From NCBI RefSeq assembly GCF_040372045.1, contig NZ_BAABWH010000003.1: 64,000 nucleotides of DNA; one strand, given 5' to 3'. Below, one piece after another: positions 8,276-16,757 of this stretch (position 1 is the stretch's first letter; every line of letters begins with the position of its first letter). Source of the stretch: Thalassolituus sp006212115. GTDB taxonomy: Bacteria; Pseudomonadota; Gammaproteobacteria; Pseudomonadales; Oceanobacteraceae. The notes beneath the pieces are model-generated. The model was not told where the DNA came from. It did no database searches and saw nothing but the letters and a program-made list of their open reading frames with translations. The translations under genes were made by a program, and so were the position numbers.

Positions 8276-11239
8276 ATGTATTTTTTAAAGTTATTTCTTA
8301 TCTTTATTTCCCTTATAGTATCTGTTTCATCTTTAGGAAATGAAACTGTAAAGATTAATCCTCCTCCTCCTTGGGTGAAGTCGATTCCACTACCAGAAGT
8401 AGATGATGTTCCACAAGAGTTAATTCAAGGTGGTATATATCACTTGCTTTCTGATTCTCAGATAAGAGTTGATAGGGCCTCAAACAAAACTTCTTACTAT
8501 CAACATGCGGAGTACGTCGTAAATCAGACGGGTGTAGAACAGAACTCTCAAATTAACCTAACTTTTAATCCTAGCTATCAGGATATTAATCTTCATTCTG
8601 TACATGTGATCAGAGGCGGTAGAGTAATTGATAAGACAGATACTGCTCATGTCAAAATCCTTCATCGTGAGGATGAGATGCAGAATCTTATTTATAACGG
8701 AAGGTTAACAGTCAATATTATTCTCGATGATGTAAGAGTAGGGGATATACTAAGGTATAGTTATTCCAGGATTGGTGATAATCCAGTTTTTGAAGAAATT
8801 TTCGCGTACAGCCAGTATGTAAATTGGTCTGTTCCCGTTGAAAAACTATTTACTCGTATTATCTGGGAAAAGGATTCAGATCTATATGGCACTGTTCAGC
8901 GCTCTGATATTAATATAGTTGAGTTGAGTACTGATCGAGGGAAAGAATATATAATAGAGAGGGATAAAATCCGACCTGTTATTATTGAGGGAAATACACC
9001 CCCACGATTTGATCCATGGGCAACGGTCACATTTAGCGAACTAAACAGGTGGGCTGATGTTGCCCAGTGGGGCATAAAGCTATTTAGCGAAGCAGATGAC
9101 AATAGCGTAGCGATTAATGAAATTGCAAACAAGATCAAAGAAAAATACAAGAGTGATTCAGAACGGGTCGTAGCGGCTCTGAGGTTTGTTCAGGATGAAA
9201 TCCGTTATCTTGGTATAGAAATAGCGGAGAACTCTCATGTTCCAAAACCTGTATCTGAGACGCTAATGAATCGCTACGGAGACTGCAAGGATAAGACTGC
9301 TCTTTTGCTTGCACTTCTTGAGCGGTTTGGTATTGACGCCTACCCTGCGCTTGTCAATACGAATCAGGATCTGGAGGGGGCGCTACCTAACGTACACTCA
9401 TTCAATCATGTTATTGCGTTCGTCCAAGTGGACGAGAGTATCTTCTGGTTAGATCCTACTAGAAGTTTCCAACGTGGATCGTTGGAAAGTATATCCCAAC
9501 CTGATTTCGGCTTAGCACTGGTACTGAGAGACGAAGAGCAGACTCTGACGGAGATGATACCGGTAACCAATAGTTTCGGTGTTCAGGTAAATGATGTGTT
9601 CGAGGTATCGGGTAAGGAAGCAGTAGCGTTTTCTAGCACTACTCGTAAGTTTGGCCGTGACGCTGAGCGAGATCGCTGGTATCTGGCTAAGCATGGAAGT
9701 GATACGGTACAGAGAGACTACATGGATTTCTTCAGGAAATTTTATCCAGGTGTAGCTTCTGGTTATCCCATGGAGAGACAGGATGAAATTGAAGGAGAGG
9801 TCTTCATTAAAGAGCACTATCTGATAGATGATTTCTGGTATGACGATAGTGAGAATGGACGTTATCTGGCTACATTCTATGCAAATATTATTAGTAGCTC
9901 TCTTATCTTTCCTTTAGAAAAGGTCAGGACTCAGCCATATTTTCAACCTCACCCATTGAACGTTGAACAGACTATTCAGATTAGGTTTGCTGATAGTGAC
10001 TGGTATTTCGAATCTGAAACGTATCGGAATGATAATAAGTTTTTTGAGTTTTCCAATGATATTGATTTCCGCGAAGAAGATAATACGCTGATTTTATATT
10101 ACTTGTTCAGGTCGAAGGTGGGTGAAATATCCGTTTCTGAATATCCGGAATATATACAGCTTCTTAATACTGTTGAAGATTACTTGAGCTACGGAGTGTA
10201 TAGGAATTATGGTTCTACTACTGAGAGTTTAGGCGATGGGATGATGTCTTGGGTTTATGAGAATCTTACTGCTGAGATGTTGATTGCTATTTATATAGGA
10301 ATGTTGATTCTCGTGATTATAATGTGGCGCCTTGATCAAAGATCTCAATCGGCACATAGCGCTGGGCAGTTCTTTCCCGTTTCGGCTACCAAATTCGTTG
10401 GCATGTGGATAATTACGTTTGGAGTTTATGGGGTTTATTGGTTTTATCGTAACTTCAAGTTTATTAAAGAGAGAGATAACGATACATCAATGCCGTTTAT
10501 GCGTGCATTTTTTAAGATGTTCTGGTTCTACCCTCTATGGAGATCGCTTAAAGCAGATAATGATAAGCGTTATGAGGTGAATCAGCTTCCGTCAGCCTTT
10601 GTAGCGGGAGTTCTGGCCATCCTGTTTGCTGTGTCGACTCTATTACAGTCCAAAAATGGAATTTGGTTCCCTGCGACTGTATTCAGTGCGTTATTGGTAC
10701 TCCCTTTATTGAACTATATTCAGCTCGTTAATGGTAAAGATTCAGAGGCGTATAAATATAATTCTAAGTGGTCGTTTAGACACTGGCTCTTGGCTATTCT
10801 TGTTGCACCTATGATTGCTTTGACTGTCGGCGGTGACTCTGGGGTTTTACCCAGCCATTCTGTCGTGTCTGGAGACTCCCTATGGGACGACGATATTAGG
10901 TTTATGGAGAGACGTGGGATTATATTGCCAAGTGATGAGATTCAATATTTTTATAGTGATGCTCTTTTGTTCAAGAGTGAGGACGGAAACGGATTTACGA
11001 GTCGTCATGTTTTTTCCTACTGGAAAGAAGGTGCTGATTTTTATTCGGTATCATCTAACTTTGATCAAGTTCGGGATTTTGAAGTAGAGTGGGCCTCCAA
11101 TGAATTGGAAAATACCATAGTTAAAGTTATTAATAATGATGATACGAGCTTCGTTATATACGTCTCAGCGGTAGATAAGAAAGATAAAATGTTTGTGGCG
11201 AAACTGAAAGAAATGTGGGGTGCAGCGTCTAACCGATAA
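8276..11239 (+). CDS. DUF3857/transglutaminase-like membrane protein with C-terminal membrane domain
   Basis: A 987-residue protein. ATG 8276 is preferred over TTG 8267 because AGGG lies 10 bases before it and a signal peptide follows immediately (hydrophobic to about residue 20). Residues about 50-270 form a DUF3857 domain. Residues about 270-410 form a transglutaminase/protease-like core with a plausible triad: Cys in RYGDCKDK, His in FNHVIAF, Asp in WLDPT. A C-terminal helix near 660-680 anchors it, followed by a multi-helix region (about 705-850) resembling DUF4234 and a final soluble domain of about 150 residues that I do not recognise. DUF3857 proteins are usually shorter. Codon use is clearly AT-rich compared with flanking genes, suggesting transfer. 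It is followed by a terminator. Confidence 0.85.
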   Translation: MYFLKLFLIFISLIVSVSSLGNETVKINPPPPWVKSIPLPEVDDVPQELIQGGIYHLLSDSQIRVDRASNKTSYYQHAEYVVNQTGVEQNSQINLTFNPSYQDINLHSVHVIRGGRVIDKTDTAHVKILHREDEMQNLIYNGRLTVNIILDDVRVGDILRYSYSRIGDNPVFEEIFAYSQYVNWSVPVEKLFTRIIWEKDSDLYGTVQRSDINIVELSTDRGKEYIIERDKIRPVIIEGNTPPRFDPWATVTFSELNRWADVAQWGIKLFSEADDNSVAINEIANKIKEKYKSDSERVVAALRFVQDEIRYLGIEIAENSHVPKPVSETLMNRYGDCKDKTALLLALLERFGIDAYPALVNTNQDLEGALPNVHSFNHVIAFVQVDESIFWLDPTRSFQRGSLESISQPDFGLALVLRDEEQTLTEMIPVTNSFGVQVNDVFEVSGKEAVAFSSTTRKFGRDAERDRWYLAKHGSDTVQRDYMDFFRKFYPGVASGYPMERQDEIEGEVFIKEHYLIDDFWYDDSENGRYLATFYANIISSSLIFPLEKVRTQPYFQPHPLNVEQTIQIRFADSDWYFESETYRNDNKFFEFSNDIDFREEDNTLILYYLFRSKVGEISVSEYPEYIQLLNTVEDYLSYGVYRNYGSTTESLGDGMMSWVYENLTAEMLIAIYIGMLILVIIMWRLDQRSQSAHSAGQFFPVSATKFVGMWIITFGVYGVYWFYRNFKFIKERDNDTSMPFMRAFFKMFWFYPLWRSLKADNDKRYEVNQLPSAFVAGVLAILFAVSTLLQSKNGIWFPATVFSALLVLPLLNYIQLVNGKDSEAYKYNSKWSFRHWLLAILVAPMIALTVGGDSGVLPSHSVVSGDSLWDDDIRFMERRGIILPSDEIQYFYSDALLFKSEDGNGFTSRHVFSYWKEGADFYSVSSNFDQVRDFEVEWASNELENTIVKVINNDDTSFVIYVSAVDKKDKMFVAKLKEMWGAASNR

Positions 11240-11280
11240 AGGAGCGGGATGTTTATTAGAGTCGCAATGATTAGACGAAG

Positions 11281-11308
11281 AGCCCGCTAAATAGCGGGCT
11301 TTTTGTTT
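11281..11308. terminator. Rho-independent terminator between convergent genes
   Basis: An 8-base GC-rich stem AGCCCGCT/AGCGGGCT with an AAAT loop (11281-11300), followed by a T run. It lies between the DUF3857 gene and the DUF2058 gene; T richness favours the + strand. Confidence 0.85.
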
Positions 11309-11311
11309 TAA

Positions 11312-11854
11312 TCACCACATAAGATCATCAGGTATCTGATACGCTGCATACGGATCATCTTCATCCAGCTGGCCATCAGTCTGGTCAGCAATAACGATCA
11401 GGTGCAGTTCGTCGCGGGCTCTAATTTTATCTGCCAGTGGTACTGGAATCACTGCGTAGCTGTTGCGGTGTGCGATGATTGCCAATTGGCCTTTTGACAG
11501 ACGGTCGAATACGGCCTGGTCAACGTGGACGCCTTTTACTTTTTTGCCATCTACAAACTGGTATTTCACGTCTGCATACTGAGATTCGATTTTGTTGTTA
11601 TCAACAATTTGTTGAATCTGCGCTTTGATGGCTTTCTTTTGAGCTTCGGCATCACGCTGTTTGTTCAGCTCTTTGTCGCGGGCGGCTTTTTCTTTGCGCG
11701 CCTGCTCGGCTTTTTCACGCGATTCTTCGGTGGTGTTTTCCTGCCCGGTGCGCTTCAGGTGTTCCTGGCGCTTCTTTTCTTTGTCGTTTTTTTTCTGCTT
11801 TTTGGCGTCGGTTAATCCGAGGCCAAGCAATTGATCCTGTAGTGACTTGCCCAT
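11312..11854 (-). CDS. DUF2058 family protein (YaiL-like)
   Basis: A 180-residue protein with the family start MGKSLQDQLLGLGL, then a highly charged Lys/Glu/Arg coiled-coil segment (residues about 18-75), and a globular C-terminal half with HVDQAVFDRLSKGQLAIIAH. E. coli YaiL and relatives belong here; some annotations call them nucleoprotein or polynucleotide-associated proteins, but the role is not established. It begins 16 bases after purK on the same strand, so it is probably the third gene of a purE-purK-DUF2058 operon. Confidence 0.88.
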   Translation of the reverse strand: MGKSLQDQLLGLGLTDAKKQKKNDKEKKRQEHLKRTGQENTTEESREKAEQARKEKAARDKELNKQRDAEAQKKAIKAQIQQIVDNNKIESQYADVKYQFVDGKKVKGVHVDQAVFDRLSKGQLAIIAHRNSYAVIPVPLADKIRARDELHLIVIADQTDGQLDEDDPYAAYQIPDDLMW

Positions 11855-11870
11855 GACCTATATGCTCCAC

Positions 11871-12947
11871 TCAGTGTTTGGGTGGCCAGATACCGGCTGG
11901 CATCAGATCCGTCAGTTCATTGATGGTGGCATCGCGGTGCGCATCGTCGTCACCAACAACGGTCACGTGCCCCAGCTTACGTGCGGGACGGGCTTCTTTG
12001 CCGTATGAGTGGCGGAAGGCATTATCTATATCTTCTGCTTTCTCGGCAGGCGTTTCCTCGCCAATGACGTTGAGCATGGCAACAGACGCAAATTTAGGCT
12101 CAGTCGCTCCAAGGTTTTTGCCGGTGATGGCCAGCATGTGGTTACGGAACTGAGAGGCTTCTGTGCCTTCTATCGACCAGTGGCCAGAGTTGTGTACTCG
12201 AGGTGCGACTTCGTTACCTACAAGGCCGTCCGCGGTTTCAAACAATTCGAGGGTAATGGTGCCCACGTAGTCGAGACTGTCGGCCAGTTGGCGGATATAG
12301 CGTTCAGCTTGCTCTGCTTTTTCTTCAGACAACGCCGGAGCAGGGTAGAGGCTGTAACGCAGGATGCCTTCGTGGTGCACGTTTTCTGTCATTGGGAAGA
12401 CGACAATATTGCCTGCACGATCGCGGCTGGCGATGACCGATGTTTCGCGCTCAAATGGAACAAACGCTTCAGCGATCAGTTCGCGGTTGCCAATGGTGTT
12501 CCACGCGGGTTCAGCGTCTTCTGGCGAACGCAGTACGTACTGACCTTTGCCATCGTAGCCTTCTGTTGTCGTTTTCATAACGATTGGCAAACCGAGTTCT
12601 CGAACGGCGGTGTGCACATCTTCGAGCGAGTTTACTGCACGGAACTCGGCCGTTGCGATACCGGCGTTACGCAGGGCGTTTTTCTCCAGCAGGCGGTTCT
12701 GGAACACTTTGAGAGCATTCAGACCCGGATACAGTTTGTCGGCATGTGGCTCCAGTAGGGTCACGATGTGCGCCGGGATGTTTTCGGTCTCGTATGACAG
12801 GATATCGACTGAGGCGATAAACTCTGCAAGTGCCTCTTCTGAGTGCGCACGCAAATCATAGAGTGATACGTCAATATCCTTGAGGTCCGGGATACTGGCT
12901 TCCAACATCTGGCCTAACTGGCCGTTACCTAAAATACCTACTTTCAT
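11871..12947 (-). CDS. purK: N5-carboxyaminoimidazole ribonucleotide synthase
   Basis: A 358-residue ATP-grasp enzyme that carboxylates AIR with ATP and bicarbonate to N5-CAIR in de novo purine synthesis. The N-terminus MKVGILGNGQLGQML is the PurK Rossmann-like loop. The ATP-grasp part shows KTTTEGYDGKGQ near residues 125-136, an EAFVPFERE strand, and the metal-binding NEVAPRVHNSGHW block near 232-244. The length matches the family. It starts 20 bases after purE, the classic purEK pair, and both products act consecutively. Confidence 0.97.
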   Translation of the reverse strand: MKVGILGNGQLGQMLEASIPDLKDIDVSLYDLRAHSEEALAEFIASVDILSYETENIPAHIVTLLEPHADKLYPGLNALKVFQNRLLEKNALRNAGIATAEFRAVNSLEDVHTAVRELGLPIVMKTTTEGYDGKGQYVLRSPEDAEPAWNTIGNRELIAEAFVPFERETSVIASRDRAGNIVVFPMTENVHHEGILRYSLYPAPALSEEKAEQAERYIRQLADSLDYVGTITLELFETADGLVGNEVAPRVHNSGHWSIEGTEASQFRNHMLAITGKNLGATEPKFASVAMLNVIGEETPAEKAEDIDNAFRHSYGKEARPARKLGHVTVVGDDDAHRDATINELTDLMPAGIWPPKH

Positions 12948-12967
12948 CAGAGTGTCCGTGCAGCGGC

Positions 12968-13462
12968 TTATTCAGCGATTCTTGGGTCTGGTTGTGACAG
13001 TACGGTGTTCTTCTGAGTTTCGCGGAACTCATCAACACGCTTCATCAGGTCGGCGTCTGCAGTTGCCAGGATCTGTGCGGCTAATAAGCCCGCGTTCTTA
13101 GCGCCTGCGTCACCAATCGCGAGTGTGCCTACTGCCACACCACCTGGCATCTGGGCAATTGAGAGCAGCGAATCCAACCCATTTAGAGCGCGCGATTTCA
13201 CGGGTACACCAAGTACGGGAAGGGAGGTTTGTGACGCTGCCATACCCGGCAGGTGAGCTGCACCACCGGCGCCTGCAATAATGACTTTGAGGCCACGCTC
13301 ATGGGCGCTTTTTGCGTAGTCAAACAGTAGGTCTGGAGTGCGGTGAGCCGAAACCACTTGTACTTCGTAGTCGACGCCAAGCAGATCAAGCATGTCTGCT
13401 GCGTGCTTCATAGTGGGCCAGTCGCTCTTGGAGCCCATGATAATTCCGACAGGTACTGTCAT
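12968..13462 (-). CDS. purE: N5-carboxyaminoimidazole ribonucleotide mutase
   Basis: A 164-residue class I PurE, converting N5-CAIR to CAIR. Diagnostic motifs are GIIMGSKSDWPTM at the N-terminus (phosphate-binding serines and active-site Asp), SAHRTPD near 43-49 and AGGAAHLPGM near 73-82. The ATG at 13462 is chosen because GAGGA lies 7 bases upstream and the protein then begins MTVPVGIIMGSKSD; a longer frame to 13507 is not typical. It is the first gene of the purE-purK-DUF2058 unit. No clear PurR operator was recognised upstream. Confidence 0.97.
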   Translation of the reverse strand: MTVPVGIIMGSKSDWPTMKHAADMLDLLGVDYEVQVVSAHRTPDLLFDYAKSAHERGLKVIIAGAGGAAHLPGMAASQTSLPVLGVPVKSRALNGLDSLLSIAQMPGGVAVGTLAIGDAGAKNAGLLAAQILATADADLMKRVDEFRETQKNTVLSQPDPRIAE

Positions 13463-13598
13463 GTCTGTGTCCTCATGTTTGCGGCATAACAACGCGCAAG
13501 CGTGCAAAGAAAGCCGCGAATTCTACCACAAGGGGGAGGGGAAGGGGGAAAGCGAATTGGTCAGCGCAATGTTTCTGCGCTGACCAATGGGTTGGGGC

Positions 13599-15428
13599 TT
13601 AGAGGCTGATGTCGCCTGCGTTGATCTTGTCTTCAGTTTCGCTGGTCAGTTCGGTGTACTCACCATCTTTACCAACAATCACGTAGATAGGCTCGTCACC
13701 CACCTGATCGAGGTGGTATGCCTCTTTCTTAAGTTCGACTTTGCGGTACTTGAAGGTGCCGGTGACTTCCTGCTGCTCGCGAACGCGGATGAAAACAGGG
13801 ATTTCATAGGCAGGCATCTTCTCGCGGACATGGCGTGTCAGCTCGGCCCAGTCAAACTTATCCAGCTCAACCGATGGTGTAATGGTCGCCATGCCTGCGC
13901 GGCCATCTGTATGCGGGATCTGAACACCGTATACGACAGCGTGTTCGATGCTGTCGAGCTCCATCAGAATCGACTCAACCTCTGTTGTGGCAACGTTTTC
14001 GCCTTTCCAGCGGAAGGTATCGCCCAGTCGGTCCGCGAAGGATACGTGCTTGTAGCCCTGATTGTTAACCAGGTCACCCGTGTTGAACCAGCAGTCGTCT
14101 TTCTTGAAGACGTTGCGCAGCAGTTTGCTGTTGGTTGCGTCTTCGTCGGTGTACCCCTCAAACGGCTGTTTATCATTCACTTCGGTGATCAGTAGGCCGC
14201 TGTCGCCTGCCTTAACCGGAATCATAAAACCTTTTGCATCGCGTAATGGCTCGTCTTCTTCAATGTCGTACTTAACGATGTTGTATGACAGCGGACAGAA
14301 GCCAGCCGTCTTATCAAGGTTAAATGCGTTAGTGAATACGAGGTTACATTCAGATGCACCGTAGAATTCATTAATGTGGTCAATGTTGAAGCGGTTTTTA
14401 AACTGCATCCAGATATCAGGGCGCAGACCGTTACCGACACACACTCGTATGTTGTGCTGACTGTCCGTTGCTTTTTCAGGGGCATTCAGCAGATAACGGC
14501 ACAGCTCACCGATGTAGCAGAAGCCCGTTGCGTTGTGGTGACGGATTTCGTCCCAGAAACGCGATACTGAGAACTTACGTGCAATGGCCATACAAGCGCC
14601 GGAACCCAGTACGGCCGCCATAGAAACTGTCAGTGCATTGTTATGATAGAGCGGCAGGCTGACGTAGAGAATGTCTTTGCTGCTCATATTCATTGACGCC
14701 AGTCCCATACCCGCAAGAGATTTGAACCAGCGGTAATGACTCATCACAGAGGCTTTCGGCAGACCCGTCGTACCAGACGTAAAGATGTAATAACACGGCT
14801 GGTGCATCTTCACTTTAGAGGTGGTGTCGGGGTTATGCTCTGGCTGTCCTTCAACCTGGTTTTGCAGGTTGGTGTAGTGCTCAGGGCACTCAACGTCGCC
14901 GACGTCACGCAGATAATGCAGGGACTTCAGAGAAGCGTCGTCAAGATCGCTTTCAACTGTGGATACGTTATCGAGCATTTCTTCGCCAACGATGATCATT
15001 TTCGGCTTGACCAGAGTCAGGCTGTGCAGCAGAACTTCGCCACGCTGACTGGTGTTGATCATTGAGGCAATAGCGCCAAGCTTTACGATAGCCAGAACGG
15101 CGATCAGGGTTTCCGGGCGGTTTTCCAGGACGATCGCGACAACGTCACCACTGCCGATGCCTTTTGATGTCAGGTAATGCGCAAGCTGGTTTGCTTTGCG
15201 GTTGAACTGATCGTAGGTGTAAGTGACATCTTCGTAGCGGATGGCAATGTGATCAGGACGCTGACGGGCGTGTTTTTCGAGCAACATGCCAATGGATTTT
15301 TGCTTTTCGGGCTTACTGGTTGCCAGCTCGTACACACCTTTTAATTTAATCGGAATGCTGGTGGCCTGACTCGCCAAGTTGGTGATGATATTCGGCAGTG
15401 AAACCAGTTTTTCTTTATATTGGGTCAT
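13599..15428 (-). CDS. Long-chain acyl-CoA synthetase, FATP-type
   Basis: A 609-residue adenylate-forming enzyme that activates long or very long fatty acids to acyl-CoA. The P-loop-like AMP motif YIFTSGTTGLPKAS is near residues 240-253, NEFYGASECN follows near 363 and WFNTGDLV near 450. The catalytic lysine region FKYRKVELKKEAY lies near the C-terminus. The spacing and motif WKGENVATTEVE are typical of the fatty acid transport protein branch rather than classical FadD. The start at 15428 gives the usual N-terminus; the longer frame adds an atypical leader. It lies 105 bases downstream of two acyl-CoA dehydrogenase genes on the same strand, pointing to fatty acid or hydrophobic side-chain degradation. 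Confidence 0.9.
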   Translation of the reverse strand: MTQYKEKLVSLPNIITNLASQATSIPIKLKGVYELATSKPEKQKSIGMLLEKHARQRPDHIAIRYEDVTYTYDQFNRKANQLAHYLTSKGIGSGDVVAIVLENRPETLIAVLAIVKLGAIASMINTSQRGEVLLHSLTLVKPKMIIVGEEMLDNVSTVESDLDDASLKSLHYLRDVGDVECPEHYTNLQNQVEGQPEHNPDTTSKVKMHQPCYYIFTSGTTGLPKASVMSHYRWFKSLAGMGLASMNMSSKDILYVSLPLYHNNALTVSMAAVLGSGACMAIARKFSVSRFWDEIRHHNATGFCYIGELCRYLLNAPEKATDSQHNIRVCVGNGLRPDIWMQFKNRFNIDHINEFYGASECNLVFTNAFNLDKTAGFCPLSYNIVKYDIEEDEPLRDAKGFMIPVKAGDSGLLITEVNDKQPFEGYTDEDATNSKLLRNVFKKDDCWFNTGDLVNNQGYKHVSFADRLGDTFRWKGENVATTEVESILMELDSIEHAVVYGVQIPHTDGRAGMATITPSVELDKFDWAELTRHVREKMPAYEIPVFIRVREQQEVTGTFKYRKVELKKEAYHLDQVGDEPIYVIVGKDGEYTELTSETEDKINAGDISL

Positions 15429-15533
15429 ACGGGTAAGAGTCTCGCTCGAAAGTCCGGAGTGCGACGTTACCGGAAAATTAACAATTTTTATACAAAAACA
15501 GGGCATTTAAGCCCTGTCTGAGGTTGCAAAGAG

Positions 15534-16745
15534 TTATTTTAACTCTGCCGACGATTTACCAAGCAAACGACGGGCAACAATCAACTGCTGGATCTGTTGG
15601 GTGCCTTCGAAAATGTCGAGAATTTTCGAGTCACGCGACCATTTTTCCAACATTTCATCTTCGCCATAGCCAAGCATGCCCAGCATTTCGACACAGCCAA
15701 GTGTGATCTCGTTTGCTGTGCGACCGGCTTTCGCTTTCGACATAGATGCTTCTTTTGAGTTAGGCATACCGTTGTCTGCCATCCACGCTGCTTTTAACGT
15801 GAGCAGGCGTGCTGCTTCCCATTCCGCTTCATAGCGATACAGCTTGGCTTCTAACTGAGATGCCAGCTTGTAAGGGGTGCGATAGTCAGTTTTTACCTTA
15901 AGCTTTTTCAACAGCTCGCGAGTACGGTCGATCGATGCTTTTGCCACACCAATGGCCATGGCGGCAACGACAGGGCGAGTGTTATCGAAGGTCTGCATGA
16001 CACCTGCAAATCCTTTCTCGACGTTTACCTCAGGATCACCCAGCAGGTTGCTGGCTGGAATGCGGCAGTCGGTGAAGGTAATTGCAGCTGTGTCTGATGC
16101 CTTGATACCAAGCTTCTTCTCCAGACGAACGACTTCCATGCCCGGAGTGCCTTTTTCAACGATAAAAGATTTAATCGCTGCACGACCAAGAGAACGGTCG
16201 ACGCTGGCCCAGACAACTACACAGTCGGCACGTTCACCGGAGGTGACGTAAATCTTTTCACCATTAATGATGTATTCATCGCCATCACGGACCGCAGTCG
16301 TGCGGACAGCCGCCGAATCGGAGCCAAAGCCCGGTTCTGTAATTGCCATCGCTGCCCACTTGTGACCGAAGCGCGCGAATTGCTCGTCATCCGCAACCGC
16401 AGCAATAGCGGCATTACCGAGGCCCTGACGTGGAAGCGTCAGAGAGAGACCAACGTCACCCCAGCACAGCTCCGCCAGCGACAATACTGTCGACATGTTG
16501 GTGCCGTTCTGGACGCCTTCTCTTTTCGGGCCGGTTTCCTGCTTCAGTTTTCCTGCACCCGCACCGACACCGGGCGTGCCGTCGTTCATGCCGTCCATGA
16601 TGGACGCCAGCATATCCAGTTCAACTGGATAATCGTGCTCGGAACGGTCGTACTTGCGTGACACCGGACGGAAAACGCTGGTGGCTACCTGATGTGCCTG
16701 ATTGACCAGAGCACGGAATTTTTTAGGATTTTCTAAGTTAATCAT
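15534..16745 (-). CDS. Acyl-CoA dehydrogenase with canonical catalytic motif
   Basis: A 403-residue FAD-dependent acyl-CoA dehydrogenase, introducing the alpha-beta double bond of acyl-CoA. Motifs are AITEPGFGSDSAAVRT near residues 134-149, GEKIYVTSGERAD (substrate and FAD region) near 161-173, and the C-terminal IFEGTQQIQQL, whose Glu is the usual catalytic base and whose following residues bind FAD. It starts 12 bases after a second dehydrogenase gene, strongly suggesting translational coupling and perhaps a mixed complex. The electron acceptor would be ETF. Confidence 0.93.
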   Translation of the reverse strand: MINLENPKKFRALVNQAHQVATSVFRPVSRKYDRSEHDYPVELDMLASIMDGMNDGTPGVGAGAGKLKQETGPKREGVQNGTNMSTVLSLAELCWGDVGLSLTLPRQGLGNAAIAAVADDEQFARFGHKWAAMAITEPGFGSDSAAVRTTAVRDGDEYIINGEKIYVTSGERADCVVVWASVDRSLGRAAIKSFIVEKGTPGMEVVRLEKKLGIKASDTAAITFTDCRIPASNLLGDPEVNVEKGFAGVMQTFDNTRPVVAAMAIGVAKASIDRTRELLKKLKVKTDYRTPYKLASQLEAKLYRYEAEWEAARLLTLKAAWMADNGMPNSKEASMSKAKAGRTANEITLGCVEMLGMLGYGEDEMLEKWSRDSKILDIFEGTQQIQQLIVARRLLGKSSAELK

Positions 16746-16757
16746 CTGTGCTTCTCC

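Noticed and set aside
12009..12758. Antisense frame of 249 codons opposite purK
   Set aside because: It lies fully within the strongly conserved purK gene, has no family resemblance and no ribosome site; a shadow frame.
13463..13598. PurR operator before purE
   Set aside because: A GC-rich palindrome-like stretch near 13490-13505 does not match the PurR consensus well enough.
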